A stretch of DNA of 64,000 bases. Origin: Agrobacterium genomosp. 13 str. CFBP 6927. GTDB taxonomy: Bacteria > Pseudomonadota > Alphaproteobacteria > Rhizobiales > Rhizobiaceae. The stretch spans positions 2,129,398-2,193,397 of the forward strand of contig LT009756.1 of assembly GCA_900012615.1 (NCBI GenBank), written 5' to 3'. The notes beneath the pieces are model-generated. The model saw nothing but the letters and a program-made list of their open reading frames with translations. It was not told where the DNA came from and searched no databases. The position numbers were made by a program, and so were the translations under genes. Below, in pieces: positions 35,135 through 44,398 of the stretch (position 1 is the first letter of the stretch; each line of letters begins with the position of its first letter).

Positions 35135-36514
35135 ATGGCGAGCCTCGATTTTCTCGGCACGGTCAGAAAAAGCGGCATAGCGAAAGCCTGGCGCACCTCC
35201 GGCAGGTGGCTGCGCCACTGGTTGCCCACCGGGCTTTATACCCGTTCGCTGCTCATCATCATCCTGCCGATGATCCTGCTTCAGGCCGTGGTCGCGGCCG
35301 TCTTCATGGAGCGACACTGGCAGCTGGTGACGGAACGCCTTTCCACCGCCGTGACGCGCGACATTGCCGCAATCATCGAGCTTCTGCAAACCGACCCGGA
35401 AGAAGACGATTATCAGCGCGTCATCCGCATCGCCCGTGAAAGACTGGATCTCAGCGTCTATATCGAACCGAAGGCGGACCTGCCCGCCCCAAAACCCGAG
35501 CCGCTGTTTTCCATTCTCGACAGGATCCTCGCAGATCAATTGACCCAGCAGATCGGCAGGCCGTTCTGGATCGATACCTATGGAAATGGCTCGCTGGTTG
35601 AAATCCGTGTCCAGCTGGAAGACAAAACCCTGCGGGTCTTTACCAGCCGCAGCGCTGCCTATGCATCCAACACCCATATTTTCCTTGTCTGGATGGTCGG
35701 CGCGTCGCTGGTCCTGATCGCCATTTCCATTCTGTTCCTGCGCGGGCAGATAAAACCCATCGAATCGCTCGCTAAAGCGGCTGAGAATTTCGGCAAGGGA
35801 CAAAAGGTCAGCGCCTACTCTCCGCGTGGTGCAGACGAGGTCCGGCGGGCGGGCCTTGCCTTCATATTGATGCGTGAACGCATCGAACGGCAGATGGAAC
35901 AGCGCACCGCCATGCTGAATGGCGTCAGCCATGACCTGCGCACCATCCTCACCCGTTTCAAGCTGCAACTTGCCTTAGCGGGCGACAATCCGGACCTCGA
36001 AGGGTTGGACAAGGATGTCGAGGACATGCAGTCGATGCTGGAGGCCTATCTCACCTTCGCCCGCACCGACGTCGAGGAAGATGTCGGCACACTCGAGCTT
36101 CCGGCGCTTCTCGAAAAGATCGGCCATGATTTCGAGCTTCACGGCAAGACATTCAGCTACGAGCTCTATAATATCGAACGGATCATCGCGCGTCCGAATG
36201 CCCTCTCCCGCCTCGTCGCCAATCTGGCCGAAAATGCGCGCCGTTACGCCACCAATCTCCATATCGACATACGCAAGGCGCCACGCTCGATCATCATGAC
36301 CTTCGATGATGACGGGCCTGGCATTCCGGAAGCGTCACGCGAGGATGTCTTCAAGCCATTCTTCCGGCTGGATGAGGCGCGCAATCTCAACGCCTCGGGC
36401 ACGGGACTTGGCCTTTCCATCGTGCGAGATATCGCCCGCAGCCATGGTGGAGACGTATCGCTGGATCAAAGCCCGATGGGTGGATTGCGGGTAATCGTCA
36501 AAATCCCGGCCTAG
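35135..36514 (+). CDS. sensor histidine kinase
   Basis: A 459-residue inner-membrane kinase: TM1 (about 36-58, SLLIIILPMILLQAVVAAVFM), a periplasmic domain of about 125 residues, TM2 near 190 (VWMVGASLVLIAISILFL-like), HAMP, a HisKA helix with the phosphorylated His in GVSHDLRTILTRF, and an ATPase domain with the N box NLAENARRYA and G boxes DDGPGI and GTGLGLSI. The H-box motif is VSHDLRT, as in EnvZ-like kinases. ATG 35135 has AAGGCGGGC upstream. It is the third gene of the MarR-RR cluster. Confidence 0.92.
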   Translation: MASLDFLGTVRKSGIAKAWRTSGRWLRHWLPTGLYTRSLLIIILPMILLQAVVAAVFMERHWQLVTERLSTAVTRDIAAIIELLQTDPEEDDYQRVIRIARERLDLSVYIEPKADLPAPKPEPLFSILDRILADQLTQQIGRPFWIDTYGNGSLVEIRVQLEDKTLRVFTSRSAAYASNTHIFLVWMVGASLVLIAISILFLRGQIKPIESLAKAAENFGKGQKVSAYSPRGADEVRRAGLAFILMRERIERQMEQRTAMLNGVSHDLRTILTRFKLQLALAGDNPDLEGLDKDVEDMQSMLEAYLTFARTDVEEDVGTLELPALLEKIGHDFELHGKTFSYELYNIERIIARPNALSRLVANLAENARRYATNLHIDIRKAPRSIIMTFDDDGPGIPEASREDVFKPFFRLDEARNLNASGTGLGLSIVRDIARSHGGDVSLDQSPMGGLRVIVKIPA

Positions 36515-36551
36515 GCCATCCAATTGAAGAGGGTAATGCGGTTCGCCTACC

Positions 36552-36581
36552 CCGTCATTCCACCTTGAGCTGGAATGACGG
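36552..36581. repeat. palindromic repeat
   Basis: CCGTCATTCCA and TGGAATGACGG form an 11-bp perfect stem with the loop CCTTGAGC. It keeps the CGTCAT ends and CTTGA centre of the family seen at 810-840. It sits between convergent genes and could also serve as a terminator, though no T run follows. Confidence 0.65.
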
Positions 36582-36629
36582 AAGCAAAGTCACCTTCATA
36601 ATCTTTGTGCTGCGCGCCGTTGTGCCCTA

Positions 36630-36971
36630 TCAGCACATTTTCTCGCCATTCGGCACCGGCCGCTCCACGGCGGCAAGCACGATGTCGCCATTGCCATCGG
36701 CAAAGCCCAGTGTCAGAACCTCGGAGCGGAACGGGCCTATCTGGCGCGGCGGAAAATTCACCACGCCCAGAACCTGTCGGCCAACAAGGCTTTCCAGCGT
36801 ATAATGCACGGTGATTTGCGCGGAAGATTTCTTGATGCCGATCTCCGGCCCGAAATCGATCTTCACCTTGAACGCCGGCTTGCGCGCTTCGGGAAAAGGC
36901 TCTGCCTCAATGATCGTGCCGACACGAATATCGACCCTCTCGAAATCGGCATAGGAAATTTCGCCGCTCAT
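36630..36971 (-). CDS. csaA: CsaA-like tRNA-binding/chaperone protein
   Basis: A 113-residue single OB-fold of the tRNA-binding domain family: [24 protein letters not shown] at the start, KKSSAQIT in the middle and [15 protein letters not shown]. This matches CsaA, a dimer with export-chaperone activity and tRNA binding in Bacillus. It is the last gene of ybjN-proC-csaA, 11 bp after proC. Confidence 0.93.
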   Translation of the reverse strand: MSGEISYADFERVDIRVGTIIEAEPFPEARKPAFKVKIDFGPEIGIKKSSAQITVHYTLESLVGRQVLGVVNFPPRQIGPFRSEVLTLGFADGNGDIVLAAVERPVPNGEKMC

Positions 36972-36982
36972 GCCCCGCCCCT

Positions 36983-37801
36983 TTAACCCGCCAGCTCTTC
37001 GGCGCGTGTTTTCGCCGCAGCGACTGCCTTGTCGAACAAGGGCTGCATCCCGTCTTCGGCCATCAGCACCGAAAGCGCCGCCGCCGTCGTGCCGCCCGGG
37101 GATGTCACGTTCTGGCGCAGACGCGCGGCCTCATCGGAGGACTGGTGCAACAATTCGCCTGCACCGGCCACGGTTTCGCGTGCGAGACGCATGGCCACAT
37201 CGGCCGGCAGACCGGCCTTGCGGCCCGCTTCCGCCATGCATTCCACCAGATAAAAGACATAGGCAGGACCACTTCCCGAAACGGCGGTCACCGCGTCGAT
37301 ATCACCTTCGGTCTCCACCCATTCCACCGGGCCGCTGACCTTCAGCAAGCCGTCCACCACAGCCTTCAGCTCCGGCGTCACCAACTCATTGGCATAGGCC
37401 CCTGTTACGCCACGGCCCACCATGGCCGGCGTGTTGGGCATGGCCCGCACGGCGGCAACGGCACCGAAATGCGCAACGAAAGTGCCGATTGTGGTGCCGG
37501 CGGCGATCGAAACGACGACCGTATCCGGCCCCAACAGGGGCTTGAGAGACGGCAAAACGACGTCCATCATCTGCGGCTTCACCGCGACGAACAGAATCCC
37601 CGCCTTGACGCCATCAGGGACGCTTTCGCTATGGGCCGCGCCGGCTTCAGCAATCGTCGTCCGCATGGCGTCGGAGGGGCGTGGATCGACGACAATCACC
37701 TGAGATCCCGGCACGCCCTTTTTCAGCCAGCCCGAAAGCAAAGCGCCGCCCATATTGCCCGCGCCGACGAGGACGAGCGGACCGGAAGCCTTGTACACCA
37801 T
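36983..37801 (-). CDS. proC: pyrroline-5-carboxylate reductase
   Basis: A 272-residue enzyme that reduces pyrroline-5-carboxylate to proline with NAD(P)H, the last step of proline synthesis. The Rossmann motif is [14 protein letters not shown]; the family signature near the C-terminus is [14 protein letters not shown], and [12 protein letters not shown] precedes it. The upstream ybjN stop overlaps a possible GTG start at 37807 (GTGA); ATG 37801 is two codons further and both share GGAGAAG. Confidence 0.96.
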   Translation of the reverse strand: MVYKASGPLVLVGAGNMGGALLSGWLKKGVPGSQVIVVDPRPSDAMRTTIAEAGAAHSESVPDGVKAGILFVAVKPQMMDVVLPSLKPLLGPDTVVVSIAAGTTIGTFVAHFGAVAAVRAMPNTPAMVGRGVTGAYANELVTPELKAVVDGLLKVSGPVEWVETEGDIDAVTAVSGSGPAYVFYLVECMAEAGRKAGLPADVAMRLARETVAGAGELLHQSSDEAARLRQNVTSPGGTTAAALSVLMAEDGMQPLFDKAVAAAKTRAEELAG

Positions 37802-37803
37802 CT

Positions 37804-38304
37804 TCACGCTTCTCCGACGGTCTCGAACATGACCGCTTCGATTGCACTTTTCGCATCCAGCCCCGACCAGACGACGAACTGGAATGCCTGGTAATATTGC
37901 TCGCAGGCCTCCAGCGCGCTGGAAAGCAGCACTTCAACCTGCTGATTGTTCGGTTCGGCGCCGCCTGCCAGCAGCAGTGACTGGCGGAAGATCACCACGT
38001 CTTCCTGCCGCCACAGATCGAAATGACCCATCAGCACCTGACCGTTGACCTGCGACAGCAGGCGAATGACTTCGTTGACGCGTTGATCGGGAACCTTGAT
38101 GTCGAAGGCGCAGGCCAGATGCAGCGCCTCGAATTCCTCCATCCACGAAAAGGAAACGTGATAGTCGGCCCAGTGACCCGCCACCGTCATGGCGATCTCG
38201 TCTTCGCCCGAACGCTCGAACGACCAGTCGTTCGAGGCAGCGACAATCTCGATCATGTCCACGGGATTGGACTGACGCTCAATTTCAAATTCCATCAGGC
38301 TCAT
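37804..38304 (-). CDS. YbjN domain protein
   Basis: A 166-residue cytoplasmic protein of the YbjN family, with a type III secretion chaperone-like fold: NDWSFERSGEDEIAMTV, the FSWMEEFEALHLACAFD strand and the C-terminal CEQYYQAFQFVVWSG. In other bacteria YbjN affects motility and stress survival. The start at 38304 (MSLMEFE) has GAGAAGG upstream. It overlaps proC by a few bases and so is coupled to it. Confidence 0.9.
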   Translation of the reverse strand: MSLMEFEIERQSNPVDMIEIVAASNDWSFERSGEDEIAMTVAGHWADYHVSFSWMEEFEALHLACAFDIKVPDQRVNEVIRLLSQVNGQVLMGHFDLWRQEDVVIFRQSLLLAGGAEPNNQQVEVLLSSALEACEQYYQAFQFVVWSGLDAKSAIEAVMFETVGEA

Positions 38305-38680
38305 GCGGCACCTTCTCAGCCGGTATTGAATGTTCTGTTTTGAACGCCGGGCACAAAACGCACACACAAACCGGATTCAACACTTGAGACGATTGCCCGA
38401 CACCAAAAGAGTTACACATTCACCCTGTCTGGAGCTTACCAGGTTCGTTTCGAATCATCATTTAAAATCAGTGTATAATGGCCGAGTCCTGCTGCCACCC
38501 CTTGGGGCCCATTTTTGCTTTTTGAGCAGTGGATATCTTCTCCCCCATCACCTCAGGCGAGATACATAAGCGACTCTGGCGATTGCGTTTTTTGAAAGTG
38601 TCCACAGGCCTCAAAAAATTCGCGGGCGGAGGCCGGTTTCGAACAACCGGGGACTATTTCGAGTTGCATGGCCCGCAAAC
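38305..38680. other. intergenic region, ubiK / ybjN
   Basis: This 376-bp region holds the promoter of ybjN-proC-csaA (minus strand). A TATAAT on the plus strand at 38474-38479 has no convincing -35, and CCCCTTGGGG followed by a T stretch near 38499-38516 is a weak terminator-like palindrome, so a small RNA is possible but not supported. No gene is seen. Confidence 0.45.
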
Positions 38681-38711
38681 AAAAAAGCCCCGGAATCGCA
38701 GGCGATCCGGG
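38681..38711 (-). terminator. intrinsic terminator of ubiK
   Basis: CCCGGAATCGC-AG-GCGATCCGGG (one bulged A) with AAAAAA on its left; on the minus strand this is a 10-bp GC stem followed by a U run, about 25 bp after ubiK. Confidence 0.88.
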
Positions 38712-38735
38712 ACCCATCAGGAAAAAGCGCTAAAA

Positions 38736-38999
38736 TCAGTCCTTTGCAGCCGAAAGCTTTGCTTCGAGGGCCTCGATTCGGGCGCGCAGCGCATCGTTTT
38801 CGTCACGCGCCTTGATGGCCATTTCGCGCACCGCGTCGAACTCCTCGCGCCGCACCACATCCAGGCTGTTCAGCCAGCGGTCTGCCTGCGCATGAAAAGC
38901 GGCCTCCGCTTCCTTGCGCACACCCTGCGCCGCGCCCGCCGCATCGGTCATCAGCTTGGCGAATTCATCCAGAAAACGATTGGTGCCTGTCGTGCTCAT
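38736..38999 (-). CDS. ubiK: UbiK-type accessory factor (BMFP family)
   Basis: An 87-residue protein of the YqiC/BMFP family: NRFLDEFAKLMTDAAGAAQGVRKE, then a C-terminal coiled coil (EEFDAVREMAIKARDENDALRARIEALE). In E. coli UbiK assists the ubiquinone-synthesis complex under aerobic conditions and is a membrane-fusing trimer. The start at 38999 has AAGGAA upstream; a frame extending to 39179 has no family sequence. It is divergent from lgt. Confidence 0.92.
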   Translation of the reverse strand: MSTTGTNRFLDEFAKLMTDAAGAAQGVRKEAEAAFHAQADRWLNSLDVVRREEFDAVREMAIKARDENDALRARIEALEAKLSAAKD

Positions 39000-39279
39000 G
39001 GCGCTGTTCCTTCGTCGGTTCGGGGAGCATTCCTTATCCCCGCTATTGATGCCTTTCAGGTAGGCACTCGACAGCCGCCTTGCAAGCGAAATCGAAAAAT
39101 GGCGGCCTTTCCCCGGGGCGCCCGGCATCGCAATCCGCTCACGAAGATTAGCCTTGACCACCGCCGCCGCAATCGCCATTTTCCTTGGCGTCAGGGAGAC
39201 CGGTGAGCATCATCGCCCGGCCCCTTGAGGCAATGGATCATTCTGTTGTCCGCCCAGCAACGATGACGGAATATACGGA

Positions 39280-40122
39280 TTGATAGCCGCTCCCACCCAA
39301 CTTGCCATCATGCCATTTCCCAATATCGATCCCGTTGCCCTGTCCATCGGGCCTCTGGCGATCCATTGGTATGGCATTGCCTATGTCGCCGGCATCATGC
39401 TCGGCTGGTTTTATGCCCGCCGCCTCGCCCGTACGGATCGCCTCTGGCCGAATGATACCTCGCCGATCTCGGCGCAGCATCTTGACGACTTCATCCTGTG
39501 GGCGGCCGGCGGCATCGTCCTTGGCGGACGCATCGGCTATATCCTGTTTTACGATCTCGGAGCGGTCGCCGCCAATCCCATAAGGGCGCTGGAGATATGG
39601 AACGGCGGCATGTCGTTCCATGGTGGCCTCATCGGCACTACCATCGCCATGATCCTCTTTGCCCGCAAGAACGGCATCCCCGTCTGGAGCATGTTCGACG
39701 TCGTCGCCGCCGTCGCGCCCATCGGCCTGCTGTTCGGGCGCATCGCCAATTTCATCAATGGCGAATTGTGGGGCCGTATCGCCGATGTTCCGTGGGCGGT
39801 CGTGTTCCCCACCGGCGGCCCGTTTGCGCGGCACCCGAGCCAGCTTTATGAAGCCGGACTCGAAGGCCTCGTGCTTGTCGTCATTCTGGCAATCGCCATC
39901 TACGCCTTCAGGGCGCTGAAGACACCCGGCATCGTCACCGGCATCTTCGTCTGCGGTTACGCGCTGTCGCGCATCTTCGTGGAATTCTTCCGCGAGCCGG
40001 ATGCCCAGATCGGTTATCTCGCCGGTAACTGGCTGACCATGGGCATGGTGCTTTCCACGCCGATGTTCCTTCTGGGCCTCTGGGCCGTCCTGCGCGCACG
40101 CAGCGCGAAAATAAGCGCCTAA
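39280..40122 (+). CDS. lgt: prolipoprotein diacylglyceryl transferase
   Basis: A 280-residue inner-membrane enzyme that moves diacylglycerol from phosphatidylglycerol to the lipobox cysteine of prolipoproteins. About seven helices; motifs are [11 protein letters not shown], the essential H-GG-L loop in [13 protein letters not shown], and the Lgt signature [14 protein letters not shown] with RHPSQLYEA. The start may be TTG 39280 (weak ACGGA upstream) or ATG 39310, which fits the E. coli protein; I give the longer form. It heads a plus-strand run to the lipoprotein and prs. Confidence 0.95.
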   Translation: MIAAPTQLAIMPFPNIDPVALSIGPLAIHWYGIAYVAGIMLGWFYARRLARTDRLWPNDTSPISAQHLDDFILWAAGGIVLGGRIGYILFYDLGAVAANPIRALEIWNGGMSFHGGLIGTTIAMILFARKNGIPVWSMFDVVAAVAPIGLLFGRIANFINGELWGRIADVPWAVVFPTGGPFARHPSQLYEAGLEGLVLVVILAIAIYAFRALKTPGIVTGIFVCGYALSRIFVEFFREPDAQIGYLAGNWLTMGMVLSTPMFLLGLWAVLRARSAKISA

Positions 40123-40137
40123 GCGGTATGGCCTGCC

Positions 40138-41238
40138 ATGACGACACCGCTTGCGCAACGCATCAAATCCCTTATCCGGCTCAACGGTCCGCTCAGCGTC
40201 ACCGATTACTTCTCGCTTTGCCTCGCTGATCCCGAACACGGTTATTACAAGAGCCGCGAACCCTTCGGCCGCTCGGGCGACTTTATCACCGCGCCGGAGG
40301 TCAGCCAGCTTTTCGGCGAAATGCTCGGCGTTTTCGTGGTCCATGCCTGGCAGCGCCATGGCGCGCCCGCGCAGACCCGGCTGGTGGAAATAGGCCCCGG
40401 CCGCGGCACGATGATGTCGGACATGCTGCGCGTCATCCGCCGCATCGCGCCGCCGCTCTACGAGACGATGCGGGTCCATCTGGTGGAGACCAGCCCTCGC
40501 CTTTCCGCCATCCAGAAGGAAACGCTTACCGCCCATGCTGACCGGCTGACATGGTATGAGAGCTTCGACGATGTGCCGGAAGGCTTCCTGCTCGTCGTCG
40601 CAAACGAGCTTTTCGATGCCATCCCGATCCGGCAATTCGTCAGGACGCCGCAGGGCTTTCGCGAACGCGTCGTCAGCCTCGATGTTAATGACGAACTCGT
40701 CTTCTCGACAGGCCTTGCCGGCATCGATCCGACGCTGCTACCGCCCCTGCCCGAACGGCAGCCGGTCGGCACCATATTCGAAATCTCTCCCGCCCGTGAA
40801 GCCGTCATGACGGCGATCTGCCAGCGCCTGTCGATCCATGGCGGCACGGCGCTCGCCATCGATTACGGCCACCTGGTTGCCGGATTTGGTGACACATTGC
40901 AGGCCATGCGCGACCATGCCTTTGATCCGCCACTTGCCCATCCGGGGCAAGCGGATCTCACCAGCCATGTCGATTTCGAAAGCCTCGTCAGGACTGCCGA
41001 GGCAACCGGTGTACATGTCAATGGCACCTTGAGACAGGGCGACTTTCTTTATGGTCTTGGACTCAAGGAGCGGGCAGCTGCGCTTGCCGCAAAGGCGACG
41101 CCCGACCAGACGCTTGAAATCGCCGAAGCCGTAAACCGTCTCGCCGGCGAAGGCGCCGGCAAGATGGGGGAACTTTTCAAGGTCATCGCCGTTTCAAGTC
41201 CCGCGCTCCATCTCCTGCCGTTTCGCGCGGTGGATTGA
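40138..41238 (+). CDS. SAM-dependent methyltransferase, NDUFAF7/MidA family
   Basis: A 366-residue class I methyltransferase of the NDUFAF7 (MidA) family. The SAM motif is VEIGPGRGTMMSDML (about residues 82-96), preceded by the conserved DFITAPEVSQLFGE and followed by NELFDAIPIRQF. In eukaryotes NDUFAF7 dimethylates an arginine of a complex I subunit; the bacterial target is not proven. It starts 15 bp after lgt and is probably co-transcribed. Confidence 0.93.
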   Translation: MTTPLAQRIKSLIRLNGPLSVTDYFSLCLADPEHGYYKSREPFGRSGDFITAPEVSQLFGEMLGVFVVHAWQRHGAPAQTRLVEIGPGRGTMMSDMLRVIRRIAPPLYETMRVHLVETSPRLSAIQKETLTAHADRLTWYESFDDVPEGFLLVVANELFDAIPIRQFVRTPQGFRERVVSLDVNDELVFSTGLAGIDPTLLPPLPERQPVGTIFEISPAREAVMTAICQRLSIHGGTALAIDYGHLVAGFGDTLQAMRDHAFDPPLAHPGQADLTSHVDFESLVRTAEATGVHVNGTLRQGDFLYGLGLKERAAALAAKATPDQTLEIAEAVNRLAGEGAGKMGELFKVIAVSSPALHLLPFRAVD

Positions 41239-41388
41239 CAGCGCAATAACCTCTGGGCCAACATCGCCGCGACACACGAAGCAGGCACACTGCATCACAC
41301 GCGCCGCGCAACGAAGCGGCAACAGGAAACATCTCGCTTGACCCATCCCACTGGCCAAAAGCGATATTCTCCAAGGAACTCCCGCACC

Positions 41389-42183
41389 ATGCAGAACGAC
41401 ACCTTGCCGCTCCCGATCCAGAGCCCCCTGCTCGCCGCCTTCAGTGAAAACCGCGTCCGCCACGGTTTTTTCACCCGGCAGGGCGGCGTCTCCGAGGGTC
41501 TTTATCAGGGTCTCAATGTCGGCCTTGGCTCCAATGACGAGCCGGAGCTGGTGCAGGAAAACCGCCGGCGCGTCACGCAATGGTTCGGCCTGTCCCCGGA
41601 ACGCCTCGCCACCGTACATCAGGTCCATTCCCCTGATGTCCTCGTGGTCGATGAAAGCTATGACGGCAGCCGCCCGCAGGCCGATGCGATGGTGACGTCG
41701 ACGCCGGGCTTCGTACTTGGCGTGCTGAGCGCCGATTGCGGCCCGATCCTCTTTGCCGATGCGGAAGCCGGTGTCGTGGGCGCCGCCCATGCCGGCTGGA
41801 AGGGCGCCCTCTTCGGCGTGCTCGAAAACACCATCGAGACCATGGTAAAGCTGGGCGCCAACCGCGACCGCATCGCCGCCTCGCTTGGCCCTTCCATCAG
41901 CCAGGCGAATTACGAGGTCGGACCGGAATATAAGGCCCGCTTCACCGATTTCGATCCCGCCTATGCGGCCTACTTCACCGCCTCCGAAAAAGACGGCCAC
42001 GCCCTGTTCGACCTCAAGCAGTTTACGGTGGACCGTCTGGTCAAGACGGGTGTGCGGGCGGAAAATCTCGGCCTCTGCACCTATCCCGACGAAGAACGTT
42101 TCTATTCCTACCGCCGCACGACCCACAGAGCCGAGCCCGATTACGGGCGGCAGATTTCCGCAATCGCAATTCTGGAGGACTAA
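41389..42183 (+). CDS. pgeF: peptidoglycan editing factor PgeF (YfiH/DUF152)
   Basis: A 264-residue Cu/Zn-binding protein formerly called a laccase-domain or polyphenol oxidase. YfiH/PgeF in E. coli clears wrongly incorporated serine-type muropeptide precursors. Metal ligands are visible in VHQVHSPDV, ADCGPILFAD and HAGWKGA, followed by the LGPSISQANYEVG core. The start at 41389 has AAGGAA upstream. It is joined to the M24 gene with no gap (TAAATG). Confidence 0.92.
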   Translation: MQNDTLPLPIQSPLLAAFSENRVRHGFFTRQGGVSEGLYQGLNVGLGSNDEPELVQENRRRVTQWFGLSPERLATVHQVHSPDVLVVDESYDGSRPQADAMVTSTPGFVLGVLSADCGPILFADAEAGVVGAAHAGWKGALFGVLENTIETMVKLGANRDRIAASLGPSISQANYEVGPEYKARFTDFDPAYAAYFTASEKDGHALFDLKQFTVDRLVKTGVRAENLGLCTYPDEERFYSYRRTTHRAEPDYGRQISAIAILED

Positions 42184-43335
42184 ATGGCCCTGCACTTCGA
42201 GCTCTCGGAATTCGATGCCCGCCGCGAACGGCTGATTGCGAAGATGGCGGAAGAGAAGCTGGACGCCATGCTGCTTTTCGCGCAGGAAAGCATGTACTGG
42301 CTGACCGGTTACGACACTTTCGGCTATTGTTTCTTCCAGACACTGGTGGTCAAGTCGGACGGCTCCATGACGCTTCTGACCCGTTCGGCGGATCTGCGTC
42401 AGGCCCGCAATACCTCGACCATCGAAAATATTCTCATCTGGGTCGACCGGCCCAACGCCGACCCCACACTCGATCTTAAAAACCTCCTGAGCGATCTCGA
42501 CCTGCTCGGCGCCAAGATCGGCGTTGAATACGACACCCACGGCATGACCGGGCGCGTCGCCCGCCTGCTGGACAACCAGCTTGCCAGCTTCTGCCAGATG
42601 ATCGACGCCTCCTATCTGGTCAGCACCCTGCGGCTCGTCAAAAGTCCCGCCGAGATCGCCTATGCCAGAAGGGCCGGCCAATTAGCGGATGCGGCTCTGG
42701 ACGCAGCCCTGGAACTCATCAAGCCGGGTGCCGACGAAGCCTCCATCCTTGCAGCGATGCAGGGTGCGGTTCTGGGCGGCGGCGGCGACTATCCTGCCAA
42801 TGAATTCATCATCGGCTCCGGCGCGGATGCGCTTTTGTGCCGTTACAAGGCCGGCCGCCGCAGGCTCGACGACAAGGATCAGCTGACACTGGAATGGGCT
42901 GGCGTTAGCGCCCATTACCATGCCGCCATGATGCGCACTGTGGTGATCGGCGAACAGGATTTCCGCCAGAAGGAGCTTTACAGCGCCTGCCTGCAAAACC
43001 TCACCGCCATCGAAGAAGTATTGCAGCCGGGCAAGACCTTTGGCGATGTCTTCGACGTGCATGCCCGCGTCATGGACGAACGCGGCTTGACCCGTCATCG
43101 GCTGAATTCCTCCGGTTATTCGCTGGGCGCACGTTTCTCGCCCTCCTGGATGGAGCACCAGATGTTCCACACCGGCAATCCGCAGGAGATAACCAGCGAC
43201 ATGACGCTGTTCGTGCACATGATCGTGATGGATTCCGATTCCGGCACGGCGATGACGCTCGGCCAGACCTATCTGACCACGGACGGCGCTCCCGAGCCGC
43301 TCTCACGCCATAGTCTCGATCTTCTCACAGCTTAA
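42184..43335 (+). CDS. M24-fold protein with lost metal ligands
   Basis: A 383-residue protein with a creatinase N-terminal domain (about 1-140) and an M24 pita-bread domain. In metal-dependent M24 peptidases five residues bind metal: Asp, Asp, His, Glu, Glu. By position these are here Glu237 (LEWAG), Ala248 (HYHAAMMRT), Tyr312 (GYSLG), His345 and about Gly360, so all are changed. It is thus probably not an Xaa-Pro aminopeptidase but a metal-independent amide hydrolase like creatinase or ectoine hydrolase DoeA. It is translated directly after pgeF. Confidence 0.88.
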   Translation: MALHFELSEFDARRERLIAKMAEEKLDAMLLFAQESMYWLTGYDTFGYCFFQTLVVKSDGSMTLLTRSADLRQARNTSTIENILIWVDRPNADPTLDLKNLLSDLDLLGAKIGVEYDTHGMTGRVARLLDNQLASFCQMIDASYLVSTLRLVKSPAEIAYARRAGQLADAALDAALELIKPGADEASILAAMQGAVLGGGGDYPANEFIIGSGADALLCRYKAGRRRLDDKDQLTLEWAGVSAHYHAAMMRTVVIGEQDFRQKELYSACLQNLTAIEEVLQPGKTFGDVFDVHARVMDERGLTRHRLNSSGYSLGARFSPSWMEHQMFHTGNPQEITSDMTLFVHMIVMDSDSGTAMTLGQTYLTTDGAPEPLSRHSLDLLTA

Positions 43336-43425
43336 ATCGCCACCGGGTTTGACAGAGCGGGAAAACCGGCCCTACATTGCCGCCACCTTGGGCAAGAAGG
43401 AGCGGAACATGAGAGGGAACATCGC

Positions 43426-44178
43426 ATGAGCCGGAAGGGGTTAGGCCCCCTTTTCCCAGCCCTCGTCGTCCCGGCGCTGGTGCTGGGCCTGTCGGCCTGT
43501 AACACGACAGAGGCGCTGACGCCGCAGGTGGATGTCGGCCACAACGGCTCACAATCGGGCCCGGTGACACAGGGCGATCTCGACCAGATGGCCGCTGCCG
43601 CCGACCGCGCGCCTGCCGGCGCTCCGGCAACGGCGTCTTCCGTGCCCGCTTATGCACCGCAGAATTCCCTGCAGGCGCAGGCACAGGCGCTTTCCAACGG
43701 CAACCAATATGGCGAGCCTCTCAGCCAAAGCCAGCCACCTGCCCAATCCTTGCCTGCCAGCCAACCACAGCCGGCGCAGCAGACGGCAGCGCTGACCCCC
43801 GCCGCTTCCTCCGGCAACACCATCCGTTTCCTGCCGATCATCGGCGCCCCCGTTCAGGCCGTCACGCCGCTTTCGCGTCAGCTGGGGGCCGAGGCACGGG
43901 CAAAGGGACTGACAATCCGCGCGTCCAACGACAATTCGGCTGAGAACATCCTGAAGGGATATTTCTCCGCCTTCGCCGATGGCGGCAAGGTCAATGTCAT
44001 CTATGTCTGGGATGTGCTGGACGCCAATGGTGTCAGGCTTCACCGCCTGCAGGGGCAGGAAACCATAGCCGCCAGGGGCAGCGATCCATGGGCCGCCGTG
44101 ACCGACAGGGTCATGCAGGATATCGCCGCAAAAACGCTGAACGACTATTCGTCATGGAAGCAGTCTCAACGCGGATGA
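43426..44178 (+). CDS. lipoprotein with a low-complexity linker
   Basis: A 250-residue lipoprotein: signal peptide ending in the lipobox LSAC (Cys near residue 25), a long Q/A/P/S-rich linker (residues about 50-130) and a folded C-terminal domain of about 115 residues (FLPIIGAPVQAVTPLSRQLGAEA to MQDIAAKTLNDYSSW). Function is unknown; such proteins are common in Rhizobiaceae. ATG 43426 overlaps the TGA of a 6-codon frame at 43409-43429 with its own AAGGAG. It sits in the same run as lgt, which would modify it. Confidence 0.8.
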   Translation: MSRKGLGPLFPALVVPALVLGLSACNTTEALTPQVDVGHNGSQSGPVTQGDLDQMAAAADRAPAGAPATASSVPAYAPQNSLQAQAQALSNGNQYGEPLSQSQPPAQSLPASQPQPAQQTAALTPAASSGNTIRFLPIIGAPVQAVTPLSRQLGAEARAKGLTIRASNDNSAENILKGYFSAFADGGKVNVIYVWDVLDANGVRLHRLQGQETIAARGSDPWAAVTDRVMQDIAAKTLNDYSSWKQSQRG

Positions 44179-44398
44179 GGTGAAACGACGGGAGAAGTCA
44201 CAGAGATTTCACGAAAATCATTGCGAAAGCGCGGAGTCCTCTTGCAATCGGAAGCAACAGCGCTATTAAGGCGCGCATGGCAACAAGGCGTATCCGGCAA
44301 AGGCTTTTCGGCCGGATGTTCCTCCCCTTGAACGACGCTTGGTTACGGCAAACACTTTTCCGTGGCGCAAGGCGATGGCATGGAAACAGGCGGCCGCA

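Noticed and set aside
34127..35968. Minus-strand open frame of 613 codons over the two-component genes
   Set aside because: Covers three well-supported plus-strand genes; composition is that of an antisense shadow.
38474..38520. TATAAT followed by CCCCTTGGGG and a T stretch, a possible sRNA
   Set aside because: No acceptable -35 and a very short stem; not enough to call an RNA gene.
38615..38680. tRNA-like segment with GGTTTCGAACAACC and GCGGGC/GCCCGC arms
   Set aside because: The arms are too close for a tRNA and no anticodon or D arm can be placed; treated as chance pairing next to the ubiK terminator.
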